The notes beneath the pieces are model-generated. The model saw only the letters and a list, made by a program, of their open reading frames with translations, was not told the origin of the DNA and did not search any database. Shown piece after piece: positions 37,254-45,599 of a stretch of DNA of 64,000 bases. The DNA comes from an uncultured cyanobacterium (GTDB taxonomy: Bacteria > Cyanobacteriota > Cyanobacteriia > Thermostichales > Thermostichaceae): contig CALFBB010000025.1 of the NCBI GenBank assembly GCA_937944885.1, positions 96,976 to 160,975 of the forward strand, written 5' to 3'. Position 1 is the first letter of the stretch, and each line of letters starts with the position of its first letter. The translations under genes were made by a program, and so were the position numbers.

Positions 37254-37576
37254 TGGGATCCGCGTCCAAACAAACCAGTGTCCCTATCTTAGGCTGCCGA
37301 TGGGGGTAAGAGCAGCAAAGATCCCATGCTCGGTCAGCTAAAGCAACAGGAGAGAAAGTGATTTTGGGTTGTAAGGGCTAGACCTTACCTATCCATCGAG
37401 GCAGCTCCAGCATAGACAAGACATGGGGCCGCCAGCCGGAACAGAGGCAGTTCTCTCAAAAATTCTTTCAAAAAAGGTAGATGAGTTTCCTGTCGGAGTG
37501 TTTCTGTAGGCCGCAAACCCATCAGGGGGAAAGGCTTCTGGGATAATAAAGTGAAGAATGCCAGTGGATTGCCCCT
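37254..37576. other. Intergenic region between thrS and chlI
   Basis: About 320 nt shared by two divergent genes; it must hold both promoters. TTCTCTCAAAAA / TTCTTTCAAAAA (37451-37474) is a near-perfect 12-nt tandem duplication. GATAATAAA near 37540 is a possible -10 region for chlI. No small gene is visible. Confidence 0.45.
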
Positions 37577-38635
37577 ATGACCTTGCAACGTCGCCCCGTC
37601 TTTCCTTTTACAGCCATCGTTGGCCAGGAGGAAATGAAGTTAGCCCTGCTCCTGAATGTGATCGATCCCCGCATCGGTGGAGTCCTGATCATGGGGGATC
37701 GGGGCACCGGCAAATCCACCACCATTCGCGCTCTGGCGGATCTGTTGCCCCAAATTGAAGTGGTGAAAGGGGATCCCTTTAACAGCCACCCCCGGCAGCG
37801 GGATCTGATGAGCGATCAACTCTGGGAACGTCTCCAGGCCGGAGAATCGGTAGAAACCACCTGGATCCAAGTACCGATGGTGGATCTGCCCCTAGGGGCA
37901 ACCGAAGATCGCGTGTGTGGCACCCTTGACATTGAACGGGCTCTGTCCCAAGGGGTGAAAGCTTTTGAGCCGGGGCTACTGGCCAAGGCCAACCGCGGCA
38001 TTCTCTACGTGGATGAGGTCAATCTTCTGGATGATCATCTGGTGGACGTGCTGCTGGATGCAGCCGCCTCCGGTTGGAACACGGTTGAACGGGAAGGTAT
38101 TTCCATCCGCCACCCGGCTCGCTTTGTCTTGGTTGGCTCCGGTAACCCAGAAGAAGGGGAGTTGCGCCCACAACTGCTGGACCGCTTCGGTATGTTTGTG
38201 CAGATTGAGACGGTACGGGATCCGGCTCTGCGGGTGCGGATTGTGGAGGAACGTAGCCAGTTTGATGCCGATCCAGCAGGGTTTTTGACCCAATATGCCG
38301 ATTCTCAGCAACAGCTGGCGGAGCAGATTGAAAAGGCACAGCACCTTTTGCCTATGGTGACCGTGGATCCAGATCTGCGCCTCAAGATTTCAGGGGTGTG
38401 TGCAGCCTTGGCAGTGGATGGTCTGCGGGGAGATATTGTTACCAACCGCGCCGCTAAAGCCCTAGCCGCTTTGGAGGGGCGGGCTGAGGTTACCCTTGGC
38501 GATATTCGTCGGGTGATTAGCCTCTGCCTACGGCACCGCCTACGTAAGGATCCCTTAGAGACCATTGACTCCGGTTATAAGGTCGAAAAAGCCTTCAGCG
38601 AGGTCTTTCAGGTCAGCCTAGATAGCGCTGCCTAG
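37577..38635 (+). CDS. chlI: Magnesium chelatase subunit I
   Basis: An AAA+ ATPase, 352 residues, that with ChlD and ChlH inserts Mg into protoporphyrin IX, the committed step to chlorophyll. Walker A is GDRGTGKSTT (residues ~39-48), Walker B is GILYVDEVNLLDD, sensor 1 is LVGSGNPEEGELRPQLLDRFG with the arginine finger area. The phrase VFPFTAIVGQEEMKLALLLNVIDPRIGGVLIMG is family-typical. Monocistronic here; chlD and chlH are not in the window. This gene is the best single proof of a chlorophyll-making organism. Confidence 0.97.
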   Translation: MTLQRRPVFPFTAIVGQEEMKLALLLNVIDPRIGGVLIMGDRGTGKSTTIRALADLLPQIEVVKGDPFNSHPRQRDLMSDQLWERLQAGESVETTWIQVPMVDLPLGATEDRVCGTLDIERALSQGVKAFEPGLLAKANRGILYVDEVNLLDDHLVDVLLDAAASGWNTVEREGISIRHPARFVLVGSGNPEEGELRPQLLDRFGMFVQIETVRDPALRVRIVEERSQFDADPAGFLTQYADSQQQLAEQIEKAQHLLPMVTVDPDLRLKISGVCAALAVDGLRGDIVTNRAAKALAALEGRAEVTLGDIRRVISLCLRHRLRKDPLETIDSGYKVEKAFSEVFQVSLDSAA

Positions 38636-38727
38636 ACAGCAGCATCTAGTTTCTGGGGTTTTCAGTTAACTGTCCCTGCAACTGTTTCAACCCTCTGCTG
38701 AGAGTTTGCCCTTCCGGCTCCTACCCT

Positions 38728-38760
38728 TTGACTGATCTTTTGACTGATCTTGACTGATCT
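38728..38760. repeat. Three head-to-tail TTGACTGATCT repeats upstream of bioY
   Basis: TTGACTGATCT at 38728-38738, 38740-38750 and 38750-38760, i.e. with periods of 12 and 10 nt, about 80 nt before the bioY ATG. Each copy contains a -35-like TTGACT. Could be an operator array or a slippage product. Confidence 0.8.
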
Positions 38761-38837
38761 TGGGTGATGAGCCGATTGACTGCCCGAGGGCTTCTCTGGG
38801 ACAATCGAGCACTACTTTCAACAATCCCACCTGCTCT

Positions 38838-39458
38838 ATGACTACTGCTTTTGTCTACACGCCGCTGGCCCAAACTCTGGCACCCCGTCCTTCCCGTGTT
38901 CGGGATGTGTTGTTGGTGGTGGGGGGTAGTTTATTTGTGGCGGTTCTGGCTCAGGTCCGTATCCCTTTGCCCTTTACACCGGTACCGATCACTGGTCAAA
39001 CCTTTGGTGTGGCCTTGGTCGGAGCAGGCTTTGGAGCGCGGCTGGGCTTTCTAACGCTGCTGCTGTATTTGCTAGAGGGGCTTGTTGGGTTGCCGGTCTT
39101 TGCAGGTGGCAACTCTGGGTTGAGTTACTTAGCTGGGCCAACGGGGGGCTATCTGCTGGCCTTTCCCCTGGCGGCAGGGCTAATGGGCTGGCTGGTGCAG
39201 CGGCTGGGGGTGGATCGCCATGCCGCAAAGATGGGAGCAGCAATGGTGGCTTGCTCGGCTTTGATCTATTTGCTCGGGGCAACTTGGCTGGGGGTCTGGC
39301 TAAATCAGAATGTCGGCCCTACCTCCCTGATGCAGGTGCTGCAAAAGGGAGTCTTCCCCTTCTTGATTGGAGATGCAATCAAGATGGCCCTGGCTGCGCT
39401 TCTTTTACCCGTCACTTGGCGCTGGCTTGGGCGACAGCAGTCAAGAGAGCAAGAGTAG
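38838..39458 (+). CDS. bioY: BioY biotin transporter S component
   Basis: A 206-residue membrane protein with six TM helices that binds biotin, alone or with an ECF module. ATG 38838 gives MTTAFVYTPLAQTLAPRPSR. Family signatures: AQVRIPLPFTPVPITGQTFGVALVGAGFGARLG, YLLEGLVGLPVFAGGNSGLSYLAGPTGGYLLAFPLAA and FLIGDAIKMALAALL. No EcfT or EcfA gene is adjacent, as is common for BioY in bacteria that share one ECF module or use BioY alone. Confidence 0.93.
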   Translation: MTTAFVYTPLAQTLAPRPSRVRDVLLVVGGSLFVAVLAQVRIPLPFTPVPITGQTFGVALVGAGFGARLGFLTLLLYLLEGLVGLPVFAGGNSGLSYLAGPTGGYLLAFPLAAGLMGWLVQRLGVDRHAAKMGAAMVACSALIYLLGATWLGVWLNQNVGPTSLMQVLQKGVFPFLIGDAIKMALAALLLPVTWRWLGRQQSREQE

Positions 39459-39892
39459 CTTGTTCTCCTCTGGAAGAAGACCGCTGCCCATCTCCAAGGA
39501 CTCCCTTCCGCTACTGCGTACGTACTGCGCTAGCTGCAAAGCACCCCTAGAGAGTCGATTTGCTGCCAATCTCTGCACAAGCGTCCGTTCCCCCGGAACT
39601 TGAGAACTCTCTAAAGCTTGATGGCATTGATGGCAATCAGCAGGCACCTTGATTCAAGGGGCTTGATTCAAAGGGATCCCTGCTGAAGGTGTTGCCGCAG
39701 CTTTTCCATCTTCTGTTGTAACTGCGCTTGTTCTCGTTGAACCTGCAGTCTTTGTGTTTCTAGGTGTTTCTAGAGTTGCAGTGCGGGAGAAGGTCAATGA
39801 CCGCCCCACCTCTGGCCGACCGTTTAGTCATCTGAAGCAAAAGCAGTTCCACCCGATGGAGCCGATCTGAGCTTGTTACCTGTTTTTCACCC
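39459..39892. pseudogene. Decayed spacer with a coiled-coil gene remnant
   Basis: No intact gene. On the minus strand two fragments in different frames look like eroded coding sequence: one reads DRLHRVELLLLQMTKR (around 39790-39870), the other KHLETQRLQVQREQAQLQQK and ends QQGSL-stop near 39673. Both have the heptad, Q/E/L-rich look of coiled coils at the ends of some cyanobacterial nuclease-like proteins. Three tandem duplications lie here: TTGATGGCA twice (39618-39635), CTTGATTCAA-GGGG/AGGG (39648-39675) and GTGTTTCTAG twice (39754-39773). Confidence 0.45.
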
Positions 39893-40747
39893 TCAGGCCA
39901 AGCCTTTGCGCAACACATTCTGCACCAGTATCACCGAGACCACCACAAACCCTGCCAATAGGCCCAGGGATCCCGCCAAGGTCAGATCTCCCCAGGGGGC
40001 TTGGAGCACCACATCGGTGAAGCTCCAGTCACTGTTGCGGTAGAGATGGCGAATGGGTTCGATGGCAAAGGTTAGGGGATTCAGGCTGGCGACCCAACGC
40101 AACCAAGAGGGCATGAAACTCAAGGGGGCCAAAGCAGTACTGGAGAAGATCAGAGGCAGATTCACCAAAAAGATCAGAGCCAACAACTGCTGATGCCCTG
40201 GCATGGCAAAGGCCAATCCTAAACTCAGGGCCGTGAACCCCAGTACCAGTAAGCCTACAATCAGAACCACCACCGCCAAGCCTGAGCCATTCGGGATGCC
40301 GGCGCCAAGAGCATAATCGGCCCCGATAATGACCATCGTCTGCACCAACGCCAGGCTGACGATGAACAGGCTGGAAGCCAAAACAATCGAGAAGCGGGAG
40401 GTGAGGGGAGCCACCAGCAACCGGTTTAAAAAGCCAAATTCCCGGTCGAAAATCACCGGTACTCCTGCATTCAAGGCCCCACCAAAGGCTGTAAACACGA
40501 TTACCCCCGCTCCCAAAAACTGGGTGTAGTTCTGCCCGGCTCCAAAGATGCCGGCAGGAGCGTTTTGAAACAAAGCACCAAAGAGAATCAGCCACAGCAA
40601 AGGCTGGATAATGCCCACCAAGAGTGTGGTGGGGCGACGCTGCAGTTGAATAAACCAACGGCGGGTCAGGGCAAAGGTTTCCTGCCAGAAGTCGGCTGTG
40701 AAGAGGGGGATGGAACTAGGTTGAGGCTGAGACAGGGTACGAGTCAT
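39893..40747 (-). CDS. ABC-2 type permease (DrrB family)
   Basis: A 284-residue exporter permease with six TM helices. It contains RRWFIQLQRRPTTLLVGIIQPLLWLILFGALF, the DrrB/ABC-2 start, FDREFGFLNRLLVAPLTSR, the cytoplasmic coupling segment, and LPLIFSSTALAPLSFMPSWLRWVASLNPLTFAIEPIR, a conserved late segment. It follows the ATPase gene by ~105 nt on the same strand, forming a DrrAB-type pair. Such pairs export drugs, lipids or glycolipids; cyanobacterial members are mostly uncharacterised. Confidence 0.9.
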   Translation of the reverse strand: MTRTLSQPQPSSIPLFTADFWQETFALTRRWFIQLQRRPTTLLVGIIQPLLWLILFGALFQNAPAGIFGAGQNYTQFLGAGVIVFTAFGGALNAGVPVIFDREFGFLNRLLVAPLTSRFSIVLASSLFIVSLALVQTMVIIGADYALGAGIPNGSGLAVVVLIVGLLVLGFTALSLGLAFAMPGHQQLLALIFLVNLPLIFSSTALAPLSFMPSWLRWVASLNPLTFAIEPIRHLYRNSDWSFTDVVLQAPWGDLTLAGSLGLLAGFVVVSVILVQNVLRKGLA

Positions 40748-40824
40748 AAGACAATCTCTACAGAATTTTTGGACAGGTGAGCTGTTGGGTAATGAATATC
40801 AAGGGAACGGATCCAAAGACTGAA

Positions 40825-40870
40825 CTTTCTACTTTCTTTCTACTTTTTCTTTTTACTTTTTCTTTTTACC
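40825..40870. repeat. Purine-rich tandem repeats at the end of the DrrA-type gene
   Basis: On the minus strand, units like GTAAAAAGAAAAA and GTAGAAAGAAA follow each other, beginning inside the last codons (lysines of the tail) and running past the TAA stop codon at 40853-40855. It is an imperfect, expanded version of the microduplications seen elsewhere and lies in the 105-nt spacer before the permease gene. Confidence 0.75.
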
Positions 40871-41866
40871 TAGGTTGGCTTCGGCAGCGGCCAGCTCTGC
40901 ATCCAGGAGGGTTTGCCCGGTTGCTGCTAGGTACACATCATCCAGGCTAGGCCGAGATTGGCTGCTGCTAAACACCTCTAACCCATGAGCCTGCAAATGG
41001 CTGCGGATTGCGTTCAAGGGATCCTCGCCATTCCGCTGCACCACTAGGTTCAAAGCATTGCCCTGGGCACTGTTGATCAGCACCTTCTGCACAAAGGGTA
41101 GGGATTGCAGCAGTTGGGCCCCGCGTTCTGCCAGCTCCTTAGGGGCAAATTCTTGCAACTTAACGGTGATACGTTCTCCACCGACACGGGCTTTGAGTTC
41201 TTCTGGGGTGCCTTCGGCAATCACGGTACCCCGGTCAATAATAGCTACCCGATCCGCCAGCAGATCGATTTCCTCTAAGTAATGGCTACTGAGCAATACG
41301 GTAATGCCCATTGCCTTGAGTTGGCGTAAGAAATCCCAAATCACCAACCGACTCTGGATATCCAGGCCCACCGTCGGTTCATCCAACACCAGCACCTGCG
41401 GCTGATGCAACAACCCCGCCGCTAGATCCAAGCGTTTGCGCAAGCCGCCGGAATAGGTACCGGTGCGCTCATCAGCACGATCCGTAAGATCCAACAGCTG
41501 CAACACAGCGGTGATCCGCTCCTGGGCTAGGGGGCGAGGCATGTGGTAGATATCCGCTTGCAGTTGCAATAGCTCGCGTCCGGTTAAGACCTTATCCAAA
41601 GCCACTTCTTGGGCAACAAAGCCCAATTTTTCTCGAACGGCCTTGGGATTTTCCTGAACCGGGATCCCGCATACCTCCACTTGGCCAGCATCTGGGCGTA
41701 AAAGGGTACAAATGCAGTGTAGGGTAGTGGTTTTGCCAGCTCCGTTGGGGCCGAGAACACCGTAGATTTGGCCAGGTTGTACCTGGAAAGACACATCCGC
41801 TACGGCCACGGTCGATCCGTAGCGTTTTTGTAGCTGTTGCACCGAGATTGCAGGAGTATCCGACAT
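40853..41866 (-). CDS. ABC exporter ATPase (DrrA family)
   Basis: A 337-residue ATPase. Walker [15 protein letters not shown] (residues ~38-51), Q-loop GFVAQEVALDKVLTGREL, signature YSGGLRKRLDLAAGLLHQP (the DrrA wording), Walker B VLVLDEPTVGLDIQSR, switch His in SSHYLEEIDLLADR. The C-terminal ~90-residue regulatory domain ends near SRPSLDDVYLAATG, as in DrrA. The final residues are a lysine run encoded by a purine-rich repeat that continues beyond the stop codon. First gene of the pair with the permease. Confidence 0.92.
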   Translation of the reverse strand: MSDTPAISVQQLQKRYGSTVAVADVSFQVQPGQIYGVLGPNGAGKTTTLHCICTLLRPDAGQVEVCGIPVQENPKAVREKLGFVAQEVALDKVLTGRELLQLQADIYHMPRPLAQERITAVLQLLDLTDRADERTGTYSGGLRKRLDLAAGLLHQPQVLVLDEPTVGLDIQSRLVIWDFLRQLKAMGITVLLSSHYLEEIDLLADRVAIIDRGTVIAEGTPEELKARVGGERITVKLQEFAPKELAERGAQLLQSLPFVQKVLINSAQGNALNLVVQRNGEDPLNAIRSHLQAHGLEVFSSSQSRPSLDDVYLAATGQTLLDAELAAAEANLGKKKK

Positions 41867-42010
41867 GAGTGTCCACAGTTCGCTTCCTCTAGGCTATCAA
41901 GCCTGTCACGAAAACAAGAGGTTGAGAGTGTTGCCGGCTCCATTTCCACCGGCGGATGAGATGGAATTTCCCAAGCGGGCTCTACACTGGCGGGTGTGGG
42001 GGAGCTCAAC

Positions 42011-42340
42011 ATGAAACAAGGGGCTACTGTTGGGGAGCTGTTGCAACAGTATGCAGCAGGCCGACATCGGCGTGGGGATCTACGGTCGGTCGGCCCTTAG
42101 CATGTGCGGTTGTGTCAGGCTCTGCTTTGTCGGGCCAGGTTAGTACAGGCCAGCCTGATGGGGGGAGATCTCATTTTGCGGGCTTAAAATTGGCTGATCT
42201 GCGCCGAGTGCACCCTGTGGCAGGGGCCGATCTGGGCCTTGCCGATTTGCGGGGATCCCTTTTGCAGGAAGCGCTTCTGCGGGGGGTGAACTTGCAGCAA
42301 GTGGATCTGCTGGGCGGGAGAACCCCTAACCCTGCAAAAG
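42011..42340 (+). pseudogene. Frameshifted pentapeptide-repeat gene
   Basis: ATG 42011 opens MKQGATVGELLQQYAAGRHRRGDLRSVG and stops at TAG 42098-42100. The start is the usual opening of cytoplasmic cyanobacterial pentapeptide proteins (ELLQQYAAGxRxFxGxDL). Downstream, another frame reads LLCRARLVQASLMGGDLILRA and stops, then a third reads LKLADLRRV, ADLGLADLRGSLLQEALLRGVNLQQVDLLGG. Repeats of A(D/N)Lxx continue across three frames, so at least two frameshifts have broken the gene. Its 3' end runs into the convergent glycosidase gene. Confidence 0.8.
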
Positions 42341-44824
42341 AGTGGCAGCTGAACTTCTCAGTAGGGTTTGTTCCCCGTAGCGCAACATCATTTCCATGGC
42401 GGTGAGACGGTTGCCCCAAACCTGGACTCGGTAGGGGTTTTGCAGAGCTTTCACGCGCATCCAAGCCCTGAGGTTTTCCCCCAGGCGACCCAGCTGCTGA
42501 CGGGCTGCCGCCAGAGATTCAGGGTTGGGATCTGCTACCAAGGCCGCCAGGGATCCCTCCACCTGCTTGATCTGCTCCAGCCACTGGCTGCGTTCTGGTT
42601 CCAACAGGGGCAGTTGCCCCTGTTCGCCTAAAAGCATCCACTCCTGCCGGAGGCTCTGAAAGCGATCCTGAACGGCCTCAAAGGGATCCCGGTAGGGAAT
42701 GCGGGTGGAGGCAATGGTAGAGCGGCTGAGGATGGTTTCCAACTCAGGGGTGAACTGACGTACCGCAAACAGAGCGAAACCGCCGGTGGGCAGATCCCGC
42801 ACCACTTGCATCTGATCCAAAAATTCCACCGCCGGCAGATTCAACAAATTGAGACTGGGCAAAAACAGCACCGCAGAGCGACTGACAATCTCCAGGTTCG
42901 GTTGCACCAGCTGGGCCAGCCGCCGGGTATTGCCGGCATAGGTGAGGGGAATCAACAGATCCAGTTCTCCCGCTTGGATCCAATGTTCCCAATCCTGTTG
43001 TAGCTTTTGCAGCCGTTCGTTCTGAGGTAGGGCATAAACTGCTGCCGACAGGATCACCCGCGGATTAAGAGATCGGGCAGTACGGGCAATAGACTCCACC
43101 ACTTCGTTAACTTGCTGGGTACGGTAGCGGGTCCACAATTGCCAGAGGGAACGATCCGAGAGGGGATCCAACTCCAGCGGATCCACACCGGCAAGCTGCT
43201 GAAACCCTTGGCGGGCAGCCCGACCAAAGCCAAACACATGGCGGCTAGCGGCATTCTGAAAAGGATAGCGAATGTAGTCTAGGTGGATCCCATCCACGCC
43301 GTAGTCCTGCACCAGTTCGCGGGTGAGAGCCAGAAGATAAGTGCGCACCTGCGGGTTGGCAGGATCCAGCCAGGTTTCCGGTTGCCCACGGGGGAAGAGG
43401 TTGCCGCGATGATCCAGATTGGCCCAGTCGGGATGGGCCGTCAGCACCGGGCCAATGTAGTCCTGGGGTAGGTTAATCTCCGGCAAAATGTTGTGGCGGC
43501 TGTTGCCCACGGCTAGGGTCCAAATCCAGGCATGCAACTCCATACCCCGCTCATGGGCCAGGCGCACCGCTGCTCGCAAGGGATCCCAGCCGCGGGTGAG
43601 GGGGTTTTGCTGCGGGGCAACACGGCTAGGGTGAATGGCAAACCCGGCATTTAGGGTCTCGAAAAAGACGGTGTTAATACCGGATTGGGCCAGGCGGTCA
43701 AAAACCAGTGCCAACCCTCTTTCTGAGCCGGCCTCGACAATGGTGCCCCGATCCAACCAAATGGCGCGTACCTCTGACAAAGCAGTCAGGCGATCCAGCG
43801 GGTAGTGGGCCCACAGATCCGCCCGTGCCTGTTCAAACGCCTGCCGAGCCTGGATATATTGCCCCGCTTCCACCCAGACCGGCAGTTGTCGTAAAACCTG
43901 GCGGGCTTGCTCCAAAATCGGTTCATATTCATCAGTAGCACCCAGCCCACCTTGGGTAGCCCGGTTCAGCAATAGGGCTCCCTCCACCCGCCCCAACAAC
44001 CCTCCCAACTCTTGCCGCATGGCCAGTAGCTCAAAGGTGTTCATCGGGAGTGGCGGTAGGGCAACAGATTCTTCCGCAACCGATCCCCCTTGGGCTCGTC
44101 GCAAAGCCGCTTCCAACCACTGCCGATCCAGTTGCGCCGTCTCGTCAGGAAATTCTCCCCAGCGCCAACCCAGGTACACACTTTGCCGACTGCTGATCAC
44201 TGCATAGGCATCTCCCCCGAACCCTTCCCAAACAGCGGTCAGACGGCTAGCAGTACTGGTGGGCAGCAGGGCTCCGCCGGCAACAGCTTCCTGGGTAGTC
44301 ACCCCGCGCGCCCATGCCTCCGCAAACCCTGTGAGGCGCACCGGGCTGGCCATGGGAATATCCCCACTCCAGTAGGCCCCGATTAAGTTACGCAAGGGAT
44401 CCCGCGCTTCGGCAGGAAGCTCCAAAGGGCCACTGACAATCAACTGTCCTCCCTGCTGCTGCATCCAGTCACTCAGGGCGGTGGCTTGAGCAGGGGTAAG
44501 GCGGTTCACATTCGGCAAAAACAGCCTGCTACGCCCCTGTAAGCTTGCCGAGCTCAGCTGGTCGATCACCTGGTAGGTCAAGCCGCTACGCTGCAGTTGC
44601 CGCTCAATGTTGGTCCAGTTTTGCCCCGGCAACCGTACTACTGTCAAATCAAAGGTGGGAGCAGAGGTTTGACCATGGGCCACCCAGCTCAGGGATCCCG
44701 TCCAGAGCAGCAAACCGGCCCACAGCAGACCCAAACCGATCCCCAAAAATCTGAAGAGCACCGGCAAGGGGCGATGGCCGGCTGCTAGGTGAATGGTAAG
44801 CTCGGATCCCTTTGTTCTCAGCAT
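42326..44824 (-). CDS. Exported family-10-like glycoside hydrolase (GHL10/DUF187)
   Basis: An 832-residue protein. An N-terminal signal/TM segment (FLGIGLGLLWAGLLLWTG) is followed by a ~250-residue region (a ThuA/GATase-like fold is possible: LFLPNVNRLTPAQATALSDWMQQQGGQLIVSG). The GHL10 TIM-barrel covers roughly residues 340-680: EVRAIWLDRGTIVEAGSERGL, SGINTVFFETLNAG, RGMELHAWIWTLAVGN, WLDPANPQVRTYLLALTRELVQDYGVDGIHLDYIRYPF (with the DGIHLDYIRYP signature) and LIPLTYAGNTRR. The last ~150 residues are helical. Relatives cleave peptidoglycan or other cell-surface glycans; exact substrate unknown. Preceded by no partner gene. Confidence 0.85.
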   Translation of the reverse strand: MLRTKGSELTIHLAAGHRPLPVLFRFLGIGLGLLWAGLLLWTGSLSWVAHGQTSAPTFDLTVVRLPGQNWTNIERQLQRSGLTYQVIDQLSSASLQGRSRLFLPNVNRLTPAQATALSDWMQQQGGQLIVSGPLELPAEARDPLRNLIGAYWSGDIPMASPVRLTGFAEAWARGVTTQEAVAGGALLPTSTASRLTAVWEGFGGDAYAVISSRQSVYLGWRWGEFPDETAQLDRQWLEAALRRAQGGSVAEESVALPPLPMNTFELLAMRQELGGLLGRVEGALLLNRATQGGLGATDEYEPILEQARQVLRQLPVWVEAGQYIQARQAFEQARADLWAHYPLDRLTALSEVRAIWLDRGTIVEAGSERGLALVFDRLAQSGINTVFFETLNAGFAIHPSRVAPQQNPLTRGWDPLRAAVRLAHERGMELHAWIWTLAVGNSRHNILPEINLPQDYIGPVLTAHPDWANLDHRGNLFPRGQPETWLDPANPQVRTYLLALTRELVQDYGVDGIHLDYIRYPFQNAASRHVFGFGRAARQGFQQLAGVDPLELDPLSDRSLWQLWTRYRTQQVNEVVESIARTARSLNPRVILSAAVYALPQNERLQKLQQDWEHWIQAGELDLLIPLTYAGNTRRLAQLVQPNLEIVSRSAVLFLPSLNLLNLPAVEFLDQMQVVRDLPTGGFALFAVRQFTPELETILSRSTIASTRIPYRDPFEAVQDRFQSLRQEWMLLGEQGQLPLLEPERSQWLEQIKQVEGSLAALVADPNPESLAAARQQLGRLGENLRAWMRVKALQNPYRVQVWGNRLTAMEMMLRYGEQTLLRSSAATLLQG

Positions 44825-44953
44825 CGGATCTCTCGCTGAGGTGTCCCTTTTCTAGCCGTCTTGATGGACCAGATGCAAGGGTTGTATCAAACCTGGCAGT
44901 ACCCACCGGGATAGCTTAAGGGATTGCCTTATCGGCCCTGATCCAAAGCTAGC

Positions 44954-45442
44954 TCAGGGGTTGATCTGAAACTCTAAGTTGTAGGTCTGCAGCAGGTTCA
45001 CCGTCTCATGATCGGTGATATTGGTATCGGAAAGCTCTAAATTGTAAAAATCGATAAACTCTTCATGGTCAAAGTAAGGGCCGGCATGCCAAGTGCCCAT
45101 TTCCAGCTTAATGAAGCGATCCCCTGGTACCCGAAAAGCCTGAATCTGATCCACATGCAGCTCATCCGCCGGTGGTGCCACCCCAATAAACCACTCCTTG
45201 CCATTGAGGGATCCCAGGCATTGGGTGCAATGGGCATGATGGGTGATCTGGCTAAACTTAAGACCAGGCCGCGGTAGGCGCATGATGTAGAAGCGAGGCT
45301 GGCCCTGGTTGAGGCAAAGCTGGGCATCTTGGCCATCAAAGGGCTTGTGGTCAGGAGTTGGCAGGATCACCTGCCCGAAAGGGGCAAAGTTTTCCGCATC
45401 CACCAAATGGGCTTTTAGCTGGCGCAGTTGGCTGGTCGCCAT
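44954..45442 (-). CDS. AllA-like ureidoglycolate lyase-family protein
   Basis: A 162-residue cupin-fold protein: ENFAPFGQVILP near the start, HHAHCTQCLGSLNGKEWFIGVAPP in the middle, and FRVPGDRFIKLEMGTWHAGPYF towards the end, which are the landmarks of the ureidoglycolate lyase (AllA) family. AllA releases urea from ureidoglycolate in allantoin breakdown. No other purine-degradation gene lies nearby, so the physiological substrate here may differ. Single gene, ATG 45442. Confidence 0.82.
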   Translation of the reverse strand: MATSQLRQLKAHLVDAENFAPFGQVILPTPDHKPFDGQDAQLCLNQGQPRFYIMRLPRPGLKFSQITHHAHCTQCLGSLNGKEWFIGVAPPADELHVDQIQAFRVPGDRFIKLEMGTWHAGPYFDHEEFIDFYNLELSDTNITDHETVNLLQTYNLEFQINP

Positions 45443-45599
45443 TCCCTTCTCCTCTCAACTCAGTACAGCGAGAGTAAACTTCATCTTATCAGGCGAGCCT
45501 TCTCAGCCCAAGGGATCCGCAACTCTGTCTTAGCCTCAGCAGCAATTGGATTGGTTAAAGTGGACGGTAAGCCGCCGATTAGGACTGTCAATTTTGACA

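Noticed and set aside
38728..38760. TTGACTGATCT repeats as a CRISPR or iteron origin
   Set aside because: Only three short copies, no AT-rich unwinding element, no replication gene near.
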